A DNA stretch of 64,000 nt from positions 2,666,001 to 2,730,000 of the forward strand of contig CM050655.1 in NCBI GenBank assembly GCA_027574665.1. Reading direction: 5' to 3'. Under the pieces are notes generated by a model. That model did not search any database. It was not told the origin of the DNA and worked only from the letters and a program-made list of their open reading frames with translations. This document shows positions 12,523 through 26,069 of the stretch, piece after piece (the stretch's first letter is position 1; every line of letters starts with the position of its first letter). The position numbers and the translations under genes were made by a program. The DNA is from Rhynochetos jubatus (Eukaryota; Chordata; Aves; Eurypygiformes; Rhynochetidae).

Positions 12523-15500
12523 GCCATAATCCAACATCTGAAAGTGTATCATGTGGACATAATTGGCTATTTGTAATCATCTCTAGTTTGCTTATGCTCA
12601 CTTTAAAAGAATGCTTCTTACCTTGACTACATTATTTATTACAGCAAAGAAAAATTTCAGTCGAAGAGGCATTGTGAGGTTGTATGAATAGTCAAACCTC
12701 CCACTTGTTAAACCTGATCCTTAATGTTTCTGGCTGCAATACCAAGTTACAGTTAAAAACTGGAGCCATGTTGAGAAAAATGAGATTCCCAGGCAGGCCT
12801 TTTCACTGCAGCTATACCCTTTAGGGAAGAAGCCAATTGAAGCAGCATTACAGGCAAGGTGTGTAAGTGACCTTGCCCTGCTGAGCTAATAAGCAGTTAT
12901 ATCAATGGTCAGCACCAGTCTACTGCTGTAGGGAAAATCCTAATTGTATCACGTTCAGTGCTGGTAGGACTAGACATTTGCTAACCTGCACTAGCTCTCC
13001 CTACTGCAATTTAAACATCTTTTGTGTAGTGCTTGCTATTTTCATCATTTCAAGCCAGTTTTGGGGAGAAGGCTTAGCCTCATGCAAAGTTTACTTTGCA
13101 ATTTGCTCAAAACCATTTGTTTAATTTTCTGGTAACTCTCTAAACTGCCAAAATGCTGATTCATTTAGTGATGGTTGAATGCTTTGAAAATGAGAAATTA
13201 AAATTACTGCATTAAGAACAAAGCAAATCAAACACCCTGCGTACATACAGACTAACATTAGTGTCATTAACGTTAAAGTAAACACATACCTTCATTTTAT
13301 ATTACTGCCTGATTCTGATACACAGCTTATATCTCATTCATTCTGGCAGACAGAGGGAAATGCAGCATCTGAGAACTCATTGCTACCGTGGGCTTTTATC
13401 CAATTCCAGCCTACAGCTGGCCATAGGGAGTGACTCCCAGACAGTTACAGAGGTTGCCTTATTCTCACATCGGATAAGCATAAAAGTGCACATTAAAATC
13501 CTTCATCAGAAACTGTGCCACGTGCATGAAGGTTGTGCCAGATCCTTTGCCATGGGGATTTTCCCAGCCACTATGATTCACTCCCTGTGCATGGGGGGCT
13601 CTGGCGCCCAAGGACACAGGGTACAGTGCTCCTGCATCCACCACCCCTGCACCTCCAAGTGCCCTGCCTGACTGAAAAGGCCACCCAACCTCAAGCATGC
13701 TCTTCCAGAGTCTGGTACAGCATTAGATGCTTTTTCCCCTTCATATTCCAAATATTTAGTGCTTTTTCTAAATACTTTTTGTGTGTGGCTCTAGCCCTCT
13801 TTTCTGCTACCTGAAGGGAGGCAACAGCATCCCCAATATAATGTGCCCTGTTAGTTACTGGCAGTCACACAGGTAGGGCAGTGAACACTGAAGGACACCA
13901 ATACATACACTCACCTTCCAGAGGGGAAATTTTGTATCCCCATGTAAGTAAAACCTTGCTTCTTTGGTATTCTAGATCTGGAATCCAGCTCCCATTATCC
14001 AGCATCCAGATCCAGCTTACATTTGTTTTCATAGATTCCAAGAGCTGAAACCAGAATTTACTCCTCCATGGCACTTCTGTGAGACCTCATGCAATCCAAG
14101 TGTAATTCTTATTACTGTGACTGAGCTCCCTAAATATCTGACCAGGTAAAAGAAGAAAGGATCTTTCCCTGGACAAAGCAGCACAGGACTGCCAAGGTGG
14201 CCAAAAAGAACAGAGAACACCAAGTGCTACAGCCATGTGCTACAGACTAGAAGACAAGGCATTTGGATCTTTCCACTTCTGTGATTTACTTAAGGAGAGT
14301 AGAAGCGTCCTGAGAGCTGCTCTAAAGGAAACATGAAGATCCTCTGAAAGACATAACACTAGGCGATCATGAATGACTAACAGAAAAAACCAACAACAGA
14401 AACTCCAGGGAGCTGGTCAGAACCAGTGTGTCCTAGTCACAAGTTCTCCCCAAACAGACTTGTTGAAAACTCTTTTCCAGTATCACTAACAACACACCAG
14501 ACTCAAGAGAGTCTGAACTTTCTCGCCAGACTGCGGAAGTTCAGCTGAACTTAAGCAATGTTTTTTGAACACTGGGACAGCGTCAACTACGCTTTGAGCA
14601 TTACCAGATTTGTTTCCTATTATGCTTTCACCAACAACAGTGCCCTTGTCTCCTACAACACGCGAAACCAGTCCCTGATACAGCTGCTCTTCACGCATCC
14701 ACAATTTTAACATAAACATCCCGCATCTAGCTTAAGCAGCGGCTGTTTGTTCAGCAGTAGGTAACAGCAGGTGGTTCTCTTTTAAAAGTTCATTTTAATC
14801 AAACTGGGAATGAGAATAGTAATTTGACAGGTTTCAATAGCACTTTGTTTTGCTACGGTCTCTACAAGTCTGTCGAGCAGACTTTCTGCTTTGGCAGGTA
14901 AAATAGATTGAACCGCAGCTGCACTCAATCTCGCCTTCCTAAATTTGGCAGAACCAAACAGGAATCAGCACTGAATATTTTTCAGTGGCATTTCGATCTA
15001 AATCAGCATGTGCCCATAAAGCCTGAAGACGCTCATATGCTGCAGCTGATCAAGGACAGTGCCAAAAGAAGCTTCGACAAGACGTAAACAGCAACGTATT
15101 TGGAACAGGTCTTTGATCCAAGGTCTGATTTAAATAAACATGAACCATCTTTTTCTACCAAATAATTAATTGAAAGGGAGCTCTCATTTTACACAATCTC
15201 TCTAAAATACATTGCTTTGTTGCCTGAAGAAATTTGAAGTTTGTCCCAGTGGCTTTCAGGGAACCTACCCCAGAGCTGTGTGGCAGAGGAGGCAGATTCA
15301 CAGCTCTTTAGGATATTTTGTCCATCTGTCATGTCTCCCAGATTCAGGGATCGGCATTGCAGCCAACTTCTAAAACACCATCAGTGCAAACTTTTGCAAC
15401 ATGCTTGAAGCTAAAAACATGAGGCTACTCAAAAAGTGAATAATACCAAGATAGAGAATTCATTTTCATATTTTACTTATTAAAACTATCGGTCCCAATT

Positions 15501-18278
15501 AGTATTGGAGCTGTTGCAGAAGTTTGGTTGCAAAACTAGTTTTATGCCTTTTTACTTTATGATTCCCAGATGGTTATTTTGTGATTAGAAAATCAAAAAC
15601 ATGACAGGAGAGAGAGAGAACAACACCCAGAGCAAAGCCCAGCCTCACAGCTGTGTGAGGCACAATTTGACAACAGAAATGACCCTCCATGGGGCAGTGC
15701 CGCTGCACAAGCCCGGGGAATCAGTATGCACCACCCTCTTGCTTGGGGCTGCACCAAAGGCAAAAAATAGTTCTAACCGAATGAATGCAAGTAATACATT
15801 GAAAGATGTGAATTTTGCTTAAAAATCTTTCAGTGCCAAAATAATAAACACTGCTACCAAGATCACGTATTCACACCTGGCAGTGAATGCACTATTTAGC
15901 ACACCAAATGGAAATGGAAAAGCGTAGAAGTGTATTTCCTGCTCAGCTGGTCTAACGCTCCTGAGATAATTTACCTTTTGCTTGTGGAACTCTACTTCTA
16001 AGTTGATTTTTAATAAAAATTCGTGCTACTCTGAATTCCGCAGCACCTGGAAGAGTGTGGAGGGATCCCTGGTTTTAGGTCACACCTGTGCCAGGCTGTA
16101 CACAGACACAAAGGGGGCACCTGCATTTCCCGAAAAGGAAATCTGTTTATCAAGATGGTGCAACTGCAAAAGATAACACATTCATTGTTTGCTGTGCTTT
16201 TAATTTCTTTTTTAATCCTCTTACAAGACAGCAAACCACCGCATGGTTCTGGCAATATTCTCACATCTCTAGGAATGTGAGATAGGTGCTTGCTGCTCTT
16301 CCTATCCTACTCTTTAATCAGAGCCAACCAAGCCAGGAAGACTGCAAACAAAAATAAAAGAGATGGTGGAGAGATGATGGTGGGACTACAAGCATTGCCA
16401 GAAGTTTCATAATGAAGATGCAGGTGCTGAGATCAGGGATGTAGGGGGAGGCTTCCGCTGCATTTACAAGTCCAGAAGAAACCCCCCTTTTCACCCCTGA
16501 CATGAGAACATGACTGACTTGAGAGGTACAATTATCTCACAGTCAGTGTCAGAGACAATCAAAATAAGACAAAATCTAGAGTAGAGCAACCTGCAGTCAA
16601 AATTGCTCCCTCTGGCCTCCCTCTCAATAACTGACGGAGCAAGAAACTGTTGATACGGGAAGCTTCTAATGAAGACAAACCTTTCACACACCACTGTGCC
16701 AACTGGTAACACTTTTGCCCGTAAGGTTTAATTTTTAAACAATCTGTTTGGATCCGTGTCCAACTGCAGGCAGGCACTGGAACAGCCTGGAGGCTACCTT
16801 GCTGAGCAGCCACAGAGGACAGGCGAAACTACGCACAGGTGGCAACGTAAGTCAAGATAAAACAGCAAACGACAACTGCTGTCGGGAGCGGTTCGGTGAG
16901 TGAGAGCGCGGGGGCAGGCTGAAAGGGTTGTATGTACAAGCTGGGGAATGGAAAGATACCTTCAGGTGCTGGAAACTGTGAAAACTGCAAAACACGAGAC
17001 TGAATCCTCCACTTCTGTACTCGGAGGAATTCGGAGGGCCCTTTTGTCCATGGTATTTAAAAGTAAACGTATTCTGGCTCTCTTGTAACTATAGCACAGT
17101 GCATCTTTCATCCGTCTGGTACAGAGACCAGACACCCACTAATGCTTTGATTCTTAACATGGGGACCAGATTTACTGTGGTGGTAAAACCCCCTCTTCTG
17201 CCCTTCTTCTCTGTAACTGCTGCACTGCTCTTTCTTACTGTGTTTAGGCAGCAATTTCTCTTTGCTGCTCCCTCTGGAGCAGCTTCCTCCTGTCCCTTCC
17301 TTCCTTGCCACAACAGGGTATTGATCTGACTGTATTTCCCTGGGTATCAAACTGCAGGACATGCTGATGAAAACTGTGAACAGCCAATAGTGTTCAAATG
17401 AGGTAAAAAGATGATGTTTCTCCTATTCTTGTTCAAGAAGTACTTCTGGTTTGGTAAATAATTATACTAGTACATTCCCTTCAGCTCACTAATTCACAAC
17501 TCCTTCTGAGCGGAAGGAGCTGCTTGCTCTGTGATAGATTACAGGGCAACACCTTCCAATTTCAGAACACATCCTGCCACACACAGTTTTGCCATGTTCC
17601 CCTTGATATATCAGGTTGGGTTTTTTTCCCATCTTATCCATTGAGGGAGAACTGAAAGCTTCTGTTTGGAAGCTAATAATCACAATCCTAATTTGACCTA
17701 CAGTATATGACTAGACTCTGGTGATAGACAGTCTAAGGAGCAAAGAGCAGAATAAAACCCAGGCTGCTAAATTTAATTGAACTGGTGAAGCCCATTAATA
17801 CTGAAGGTCTTTCAGGGCTCAGCATCACTAGTTGCTGATCCCTCAAGCCAGAATCCCAACCTTTTAAATTCACTATCATCAGAAAACCTAACTATTCTTC
17901 CATTCAAATGAAGTAAAAATGCACTACAATTCCTTTTTATGAAGCTTCAGTTAAAGCAACTCACTTAAGGAGTTCGATTCTACTGAAAATGTGTGATTTT
18001 TGCATGATTTAGCATCATATTTTAAAAATCCAGTTTAAGTCACCAATTTTATGTTCTCATACTCCAGAGAACATCTCAATTTACTTTCTTTCCTCGTTTA
18101 TTTATTCAGTTATTACTATGCTATCAGTTGGCACTATCACTGAATGACAAGCTTAGTTACACTTAATGCAGTATCATCCACTTTTCCACTGCACGGATGA
18201 AAACTCAAACTCCTACTTCTATATAATTATCTTATATAATACCATACATTTAAAAACAATTTGGTACCTATCTTCTGA

Positions 18279-18640
18279 GTTTCGTAAAATTCAGCACTGT
18301 TGTGTGGCTAAGCAGTTCATCAGAGCTGCATTATCTAGCTGCAGAGGGCTCAGCATTGCAGCTCCTGAGCAGGTCATCAATTCACTGCCAACAACTTCCA
18401 GAACGCTTCACCGATTCAGTGGTATCTAACACCAGAACTGGCAGCAATTCATTGCCATTGAATGTCAAAGCAGTGTATTAATTCAGTGTCACATAATTCT
18501 ACAGAAGTTCTTTCAAAGTCACCTATCTCCAAAGTGGTTCATCATTTCAATGTCACCGAAGTCCACAGCGGTGCATTAATTCCACCTCATCTCCTTCTAC
18601 TGCAGTTCATCAATTCAGTGCCCTAAAACTCTGAAGTAGT
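18279..18640. repeat. Degenerate ~33-bp minisatellite
   Basis: Diverged units recur at 18315, 18372, 18405, 18441, 18473, 18507, 18537, 18571 and 18605, with successive spacings of 30-36 bp after 18372. Each opens with a version of GTTCATCAATTCAGTGTCAC, followed by a more variable half resembling CGAAGTCCACAGCG. The outer units are weakest, so the edges are approximate. Neither strand stays open across the array. Confidence 0.75.
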
Positions 18641-21600
18641 ATTTAACCTGATTAAAACTCATCAAGAAAGAAAAAGGTGCCAAGAAAATGGAAAGACATA
18701 CATCATACGAATGTAGGAATGAAACTGAAAGGTCAAAGGACCTCCATTACATAGACATAAGTGATTTAGTTAGCCAGATAATTGTAAAGTATTTTAAAAA
18801 TATATATCGACCTAATTTTGTAGCTATCCACCCAGCACAGTGCATATTCAAAACCTAATACCTGCTGTATACTCATGGGTTTCCAAACACATACAGCAAG
18901 AGCATGTCTTCCTTTAAATTGGACCAAATACAAACTCCATTTGTTATCAAGTATTCCTGAATAAAATAATTCAGCCATCACCTTTTCAAAGCTGCTGCCC
19001 AGTTAGGAGAACAGAGGGATACAGAGGCTGCTGCTTCCCTGACCAGTGAAGACTGCCCAAAGACTTCTGCTGGAACCTGCTCACTCCCTTGTCTGTTCAT
19101 CTCTGCCAGAGCAAGATCTGAGAAAAAGCTGCATGCAGCACAGAAGCCTTAACTCCTCACTGCGTATGGCTGGGCCACATTTTACAGAATGTAACCTTAA
19201 CCGGACCTCTCCCAGAATCAAGGAAATGCTGTCAACTGTCATAAGTGCTCTCTTTCTCGTCCTCTCCAGATACATCCCCAATGGGGTCTGTAACAGCACA
19301 GAATCTTATGTTGCTGTTAATACAAGTCAACTCCTGACCACTGAGTAGTCCGTATCTGTTACACCACACACATGCTCCATCCTTTCAACAGGGAGAAGAA
19401 ATATCCATGATAATACATGCTCGATTTCCCCAAATCATGCTGGTTATGTGTACAGTATCAGAAAGCCTGATGAATGTATTTAACCACCACCCCCTGCACA
19501 ATGTCTCAGGCTATGGTCTATCACCCCATTTTATGGCATGTTCCCAGATACTTCAGCCCATTAGGTTTAACATCTTTAAGAACTTAAAAAATCTCTAAGC
19601 AAATTTCCAAGAAGTACCAATTTCAGGAGTGCAGTGAGGTTCTGAAGAAAACAGAACTTGCACCCTGTTTAAACTACTATCCCCCCAAATAGGAACTTTG
19701 AACTCTAATCCATACACAGTACTCTTAAGCACATGAAGCAAACTGGCACTGAAACAGAGATGGGGTTGCTATTATTCTATCCATCAGAAGAATAATCAGA
19801 ATCCTAATTACAAAAAAGGACAGCAGAATCCGCCCAGCTAGTTAACTTTGTAACTCTCAGACTATTAATTCTGTGAATTGCAACCTGCAGTGTGGGAAAG
19901 ACTGTCTGTCACGGAACGACTTTGTCACCTTTGACAATAATGGGGTGGCACTTCGGTTCTCTGCCTGCCAACATGCCAGCCAAAGAGCCCCTAGTGAGCA
20001 GCAAAAGCCAAAAAGCTGACACAGCTCACTTCTCCCTGCAGCAAGGGGAAAAAAGGGATCACACTATTCTCCAAGTTCTAATTTGCCCAGCACTCTCTGT
20101 GTGCAGACACCGGCACAGTGATTTCTCTCTTACTCAGGGCAGGTGGAAAGGTGACAGTCTAACATTAGTGACAGATGAATGACTGATGGAAATCTGTCCT
20201 ACCATGGGGACCTCCTTGGGAACAGAGATCAAACCAAAGTCTGTGGCAGCACAATCCCTACAGCATCATCCTGCCAGTAATGCTTTAAAAGATGCACTTG
20301 AACTTGCAAATTGCTGATTGTATTACTGGGGGCTTCCAAAAATTGTAAGAAGGCTTTAGTATGTACCCACTTTGATAAGTGCCCAAATCTCACTGCGGTC
20401 TACCAACAGCCTGGTACTAGCTTTTTGTTTATTGTATCTCCCTGTGCCCATCTTCCTGGATTGACGACTAACAATACTGCTTATCTGCATAAAACTGAAG
20501 TCTGAAGTAAATTTGAACTCCATTGGTATTTTGAAGACATGAAATACCAATGTGATGTCATTTTTCTGAATTAATTTTACACACAGACCAATAGACCGCA
20601 GGTACCCAAAGGCTGGCCTCCTGGGGATCCCTTGGCTCGCACAAGGAGATGGTACAGCAGCATCTCTTGCACAGAAATTTAGAAATGAAAGAGGCTGAAG
20701 TTTTTCCCTCAACTGATTAGTTCATGAGGGTGGTTTTGGTCAGGATGAGCCTCCTTCTTTCCAGTGCTAAAGGTTTGCTCTATGATTAACACTGGTGAAA
20801 GTGCAGAGGAGGGAAAATCTCCAGCCACCTGCAAGAGATCTGGCCCACAGCTCATACTGGAATAACTCTGAGTGTAGAACAAATTACTTGAAAAAATCTT
20901 GCATTCAATTTGAAATGAAAGGTAATATTTTCATAGCCTTTAAACAAATGTTCAATTCCTCACTGCCCTTTTACCCATGCACCAGTCCACCGCCCTGGGC
21001 TAACTTTCATTGCATTCACGATGCTCCTTAGCTAAAGCAGGGAAAAACAGAGACTCACAGAAACCAAAAATACAGGGGGAGCAGGGGAAGAGATAACAAG
21101 CACAATCTGTGCAAAAATGCATACAAAAGTGCTTTTTGGTACAAGAATTAGTTTTACTAGGGCCCAACTGTGGCTTAAATAGGAAGCCATATAGGATGGG
21201 ATAGGACACAAAGTGAGTCAGATGTTTGAAAGCCAGACCTCTTCCTTACAGGGAGGATGATAACAAAAGACACTTCAAATTCCTTTTTATTAAAAAAGAC
21301 AAATAAAGAAACCCTCAAAAAACCCTACCAAACCCTGCACCATGAGACAGAGCAAACCATTTTGTAAATAAACCCTGCTGCAAAGGACCTTCTTGTCTTT
21401 GTCGCAGCAGGTCCTTGCCTCCAGTTTGTTCTCAGTCGGGGTTGCAATAAACTCCATGCAGACCCTCAGGGGTGCTGAAGGAGTCTTTTTCTTCCTGCCA
21501 CCCTTGCTGTGTATCTGTCTGTCATTCCTCTTGGTGGTGTCCCAACATTTGCTGCACTGTCACCACCCCAGCAGGGAGGAAGTCTGTATTTGGGCTCTAT

Positions 21601-21961
21601 AATGCAAAAAATTAACTCTGACATTCCATCACAAAAAGCCCTGATTACACCGAAAACATTCATTTGTGTCATCAACTCTCTGTTTATATATAAACATGAC
21701 TTTTGTCTGTATCAGTGAGACCTACAACTGTGTAACACTGACATGATTCGTGAGGGTTTAGCTCAAGACTGATCAGCTCCATGGAAGGCAAACACAGCAA
21801 TCCACAAACACATTCTCTGCTGCGCACATGCCACCATCACCGCTGTATTTCTGACAACAAAACAAGGTCACTAGCAAGAGTGCAGGTATCAATACCCTCA
21901 AAAAACCCCAACACAGATGTCTATTAAGAAGAAATTTAAGAATAAGGGGTCTTAAACTTAC

Positions 21962-22102
21962 TTTTGGAAGGGACACGCAGATTGGATCGTACCACTTGTA
22001 AGGAGTCTGCTTGAACTCGAAGCTCGTAGCTTTTCACGCTTTCATAATCCAGAGACTTTTTAACCGAGATCACGCCTGTTCTGTTATTAATAGCAAACAC
22101 AT
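21962..22102 (-). CDS. PCDH15: PCDH15 exon (fifth in window): second half of EC10
   Basis: This 141-bp exon runs from a TTTCAG acceptor to a CCAAAA|GTAAGT donor, phase 1 at both ends, so it is symmetric. It completes the aspartate of SGNEED and encodes [20 protein letters not shown], where NRT is a sequon and LDYE the canonical calcium-binding motif of a cadherin repeat. It continues as [20 protein letters not shown] and ends PSK plus one base of a serine codon. This matches PCDH15 EC10 closely, with LRVQADSL and NLRVPSK being almost unchanged from the recalled mammalian protein. An unrelated open frame on the same strand at 21773-21976 overlaps its end and is not coding. Confidence 0.97.
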
Positions 22103-22881
22103 CTGAAATCCAACAAAGACAGAAGTAACTTTCTAAGTTGCATAAATACTTTCTTTAAAATGCCTAGGTGCTCCTGTTTTGGTGATGATGCTATTCTCTG
22201 ACACTGCCTTCAGAAATTTCTTCCCACTCCTCCCTCAGGCCTCTAAAAGCCCACGTAACTCCTCTTTGAAGCCGTCTTCAAAGGTGCACAGCAGCCGAAT
22301 CTGACCTGGTACCGGAATAAACAACTTGAGGACATACTGGCAAGAGCAGACAAGACAAACAGCCCACTCACAAGAAGGAGGATGGAATGGGGAGTTCTTC
22401 CCCATCCCTTCAAACAATTTAGAGTAATTTTGGTTAGAGATGTCAAGGTGGATCATGGACACTACCCAAGAAGGATACAAATGGAGGAATGATGTTTTAT
22501 TTAAATATCAGGCTGCAATCTAACACTTGCAGCTACAGCATGGCAAAGTCTATAATGCCTGAAAACAGATTTCTACACACAAGTACAACTCCATCAAAGT
22601 TATTTATATTCTTATTTCAGCATGCCATGGATACACACCATGTGGCATCGATGCGAATTTTCACATCATTGAAAATTTCATTGTATTTTAATTACTGTAA
22701 TTGCTAACTAATCTGAGCTTTAGCTGATCTCTAAAGGCTTGATCATGGCAGTCCCACCTGCTCGTACAGATGAGGTGGGATTTCACTTTAGCAGCTTTAT
22801 TTCTAATCACTATTTCTTGTAGACTTCTGATGCATGCACTAGGCTCAGCACAACCACTAAGACTGAAATATTAGAACTTAC
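22103..22881 (-). other. PCDH15: PCDH15 short intron between the fourth and fifth exons
   Basis: A 779-bp intron with GTAAGT donor and TTTCAG acceptor. I see no repeat, RNA gene or other coding signal inside it. Confidence 0.93.
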
Positions 22882-22991
22882 CCTCTTCATTCCCTGAAAC
22901 AATCGAATATACAATGGTCTGGTTCAAGGCGGCTGCTGTAACAACTGTGACGACAGTTCCTTTTGGTGCACTTTCACTCACTGGTGGGGGT
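22882..22991 (-). CDS. PCDH15: PCDH15 exon (fourth in window): first half of EC10
   Basis: This 110-bp exon follows a TTCTGCAG acceptor. Its first base completes the arginine codon of the previous exon. It then encodes [36 protein letters not shown], and the first base of an aspartate codon before a GAGG|GTAAGT donor. NQT is a glycosylation sequon placed like NQS in the mammalian protein as I recall it. The sequence is the first part of cadherin repeat EC10. No internal stop is present and both splice sites are strong. It lies only 779 bp from the next exon, the shortest intron of the window, while the intron before it is 14,337 bp. Confidence 0.96.
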
Positions 22992-25978
22992 CTGCAGAAT
23001 GGAACAAAAGTATTTGTGTTATCTTCCAGTTGTCTGAACAGCAGATTGCTGAAAATTATTCCTCAGGTTAGCAGTTTCATCCATCTACTAGGCTGCCAAA
23101 GTGAGAGGATCTGTTATTACAGAAAGACTTGAAAAAGGCAAAGCTTTAATCTTCACCTCTGCAAATGCAAAACCCAGTAAGAAGTCTTAACTGACAAGAG
23201 GTGAAAATACAAAGATATAATGGTTCTTTGATAGGAGAAATGGAAAAGTAGGGAATAATGATTAGAAAATAACAGTAACACAAGAACCACCACAGACTGA
23301 TAAACTGCAAGTAAAATTTAGAACATAATAGCTCTTTTATAATACTCACCTTTACTAAGAAACCTCAGTAACCTATCAGAAATGCATGCAGGAAAATTCA
23401 TTCATGGCTAAACCTCTATCATTTAAACAGTAAGCCCTTTAAAGCCACTTCCACAGGAATTTCAGCTCTTCAGAAAGATCCAAAATATTTTCCTGCCAAC
23501 CCATTTTGGTACTAAAGGCCAAGAAGCTTTTCAAGAAATCAACTGCAACTCCAGCATACATACACAACTTTTAAGCATTCAGTAAATTGTTTCTGATTCA
23601 CTGAACACTGCTTTGTGTAAAGAAAGAAAAAGAAAAAAGATGTATTAGCAGTGTAATCTTGTGTTCTTCATACCCTACAAACACTGAAAACTGAGCATCT
23701 CATATTCAGCAGTTTCATCATCTATAAAAAATGATTTTCCTCCTAAAACACAGCAAAGAATTACTTCATTCTTCCTCTTCTACTGTTCAAAAGGAATCCC
23801 CTCAGAAGATGTGATGAGTAATATTTCGAGATGCTATTTCCACAAGGAAAGTCTGCTTCAGAATGAACAAAGAGACTGTGCTACTGCCTTTAAAACAGCA
23901 GTCTAAACAATTTCCACATGTAGAAGTGAGACTCTTGCGTTAATCTCAAATCAAAAGTTCATATTTCCATTGCAGCAAGTGAAGGCTGAATTAGTGCTTA
24001 AAGTTATTAATGTTTTAAGTTATTCATGTTACTGAAAAAATAAATTTGAAAGGCAGTTTTTGCACTCATCCCTAAATGCAGATGCGTCTTTATTAAAACT
24101 AGAATTATCCAGCTATTTTCCATTTTTAAAAATTACACTCATTTGGCATATAACAAAATAAAGGACAGATGAGGATATGTCGAGAGAGAATCAATTGTAA
24201 ATAGGAATAGACTTTTAGGAGTTATTTCAGTTGTGCACTGATCTTCAAAATTCTGGACAGAATCTACACCTGCTTTTGTTTCAGGGTATAAGTTATGACT
24301 TCCCTCTTTCATCCTCCAGGTATCTTTCGGAAACTACACCCCATACCACACTTTCCCATTCCAAGGGCAGAAAGCTGGAACCCCCAGTTGCAATCCTAAC
24401 TACTGAACCCCAGTCTTTGCCATCACACCCCAAGAGACCAAGAACCCGCCCTTGATCTCTATCTTACAGTTTCCTTGGGATGAATATAGGTTTGAACATC
24501 CTAGAAAAAGTTGTAGATAAGGACACTGAATATACAGAATTACAAAAATTTCAGTGAGCAAATTATTCATTATTGGTTTTTATTTAAAAAAAAATAGGAG
24601 CTGGTAGATTTACTTGCCTTCATGCTTTGTGGCTTTCTACAGCAACTGCTTTCTGTTGACGTGAATGTTAGTCAGAAGTTTATCTACACTTCTGCCTCTT
24701 CCCTTGAGTTGCTATTCAGGCTGCCTTCACCTCAACCCTAGACTCTCTGACTACTCCCTTACGTTGCCCTAAGGGTTATACTTCTCTTGCTCTTCCCAAG
24801 TTCTTGCTCTCAGATTAATCCAATTATGGCACAGTATTGCTGGCTTGACCACTTTGCTCCAGATTACACCCCCTGTAAAAGAGATGTCAAAGGCCAACCA
24901 TATCCATGGCCCACAGGGCTAAGATGCACTCGTCTTTCCCTTCTTGTAACATCTTCCATTGCTTTATATGTTTTATTTTGCTTTGCTTACTGCAGAGGAC
25001 CTAGTCTCTCTCAAATTAAAACACTGCATCTCACTTAACATGGTGAGGTATCAGTTCAGAGTAGCCCTAGGCCTTCCAGTATACAAATAATGGGGAGAAA
25101 ATTCTGTTCCAGGCTTAGCCAGCCTAGATCATGTAATAATGACTGTACTGAAACACTGACCTCCCAATTTTTTTTGCAGAAAAAGATAACGGTAAACTCA
25201 CTTGTATTCAAACACACAGAGCAGACCACTTTGGCTCCCACCTTTGTGCCCCAAGAGTGCCATTAGTGGTAGAAATCAAATTCATTACTGCTGCCTGATT
25301 TATTAAACTGCAAAACGAGGGCTATAAAAGGCTTATTAATGTGCATTTTACAAACACAAAGGTTAATCTTAGAGATGGCAAAAGAAGGCTGTCAAATCTG
25401 AGAGCATTTCAAGCTCTTTTGATGTTAGAGATGCAGGCCAGTAAGGAAAATAAAACCCCTTTTTATGTTGCACCATACATGATGTTGTTTTCTTTTTCTT
25501 CTGAAGGCACATAATTTGAACAAAAAGCCTGGTAACTGTGGATACACAAAACCCACATTTAATCCAAAGCACACTTTCAGTATATTCTTTTAATGGAAAT
25601 GGCCTTGTAACTCCCCCTCTGACATAGCTGAGTTTGATGTATTGACAAATCAATACCAATTAGCAAGCGGCTTTTGTGTTTGCTAGGAGCGGCTGTAGAG
25701 GGTGTGGACAGAGGATGGCTGCCGTAATTGTATTGATTTCATTTCCCTGATTCAACTGAGGTGATCAGGTTCAATGGGAGGAATGCATCAGCTGAATTCA
25801 AACATACAGCTGGTCTCTTAGGAACCATTTGCTGAATTTTAGAGAAGTGGACCAGCAAGACAAGGCAGTCAGCTGACAATATACTGTTCTCTATCCTGTA
25901 CTACAAGCTCTAATAATGAAATTATCCTCAAAGAAAGGTAATTTTCCATGTTTTGAATGACTAAGATGTAAACAGTGC

Positions 25979-26060
25979 CTTTTGTTTGTTTGTTTGTTTG
26001 TGGGTGTTTTTGTTGTTGTTGGGTTTTTTGGGGTTTTTTTGGTGTTTTTTTTTTTTTTAT
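25979..26060. repeat. T/G-rich low-complexity tract with TTTG repeat
   Basis: Five TTTG units lead into alternating T runs and G runs with almost no A or C, ending in a long T run just before the CR1 3' end at 26070. On the PCDH15 transcript strand this is an A/C-rich tract. Confidence 0.9.
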
Positions 26061-26069
26061 GTGGTAGAC

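Larger units (their letters stand above)
10984..21961 (-). other. PCDH15: PCDH15 intron between the fifth and sixth exons
   Basis: A 10,978-bp GT-AG intron. It holds a perfect 16-bp palindrome joined to an A-tract (12496-12522), a small CpG and splice-donor cluster at 16815-16915, and a degenerate ~33-bp minisatellite at 18279-18640. No CR1 copy and no recognisable protein were seen. The listed open frames are short and without family signatures. Confidence 0.88.

Noticed and set aside
17965-17990. GTTCGATTC resembling a tRNA B box
   Set aside because: No matching A box, acceptor stem or anticodon arm is present upstream at the right spacing.
18279-18640. The regularly spaced units as a CRISPR-like array
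   Set aside because: Units are diverged and directly adjacent with no unique spacers, in a vertebrate intron. It is a minisatellite.
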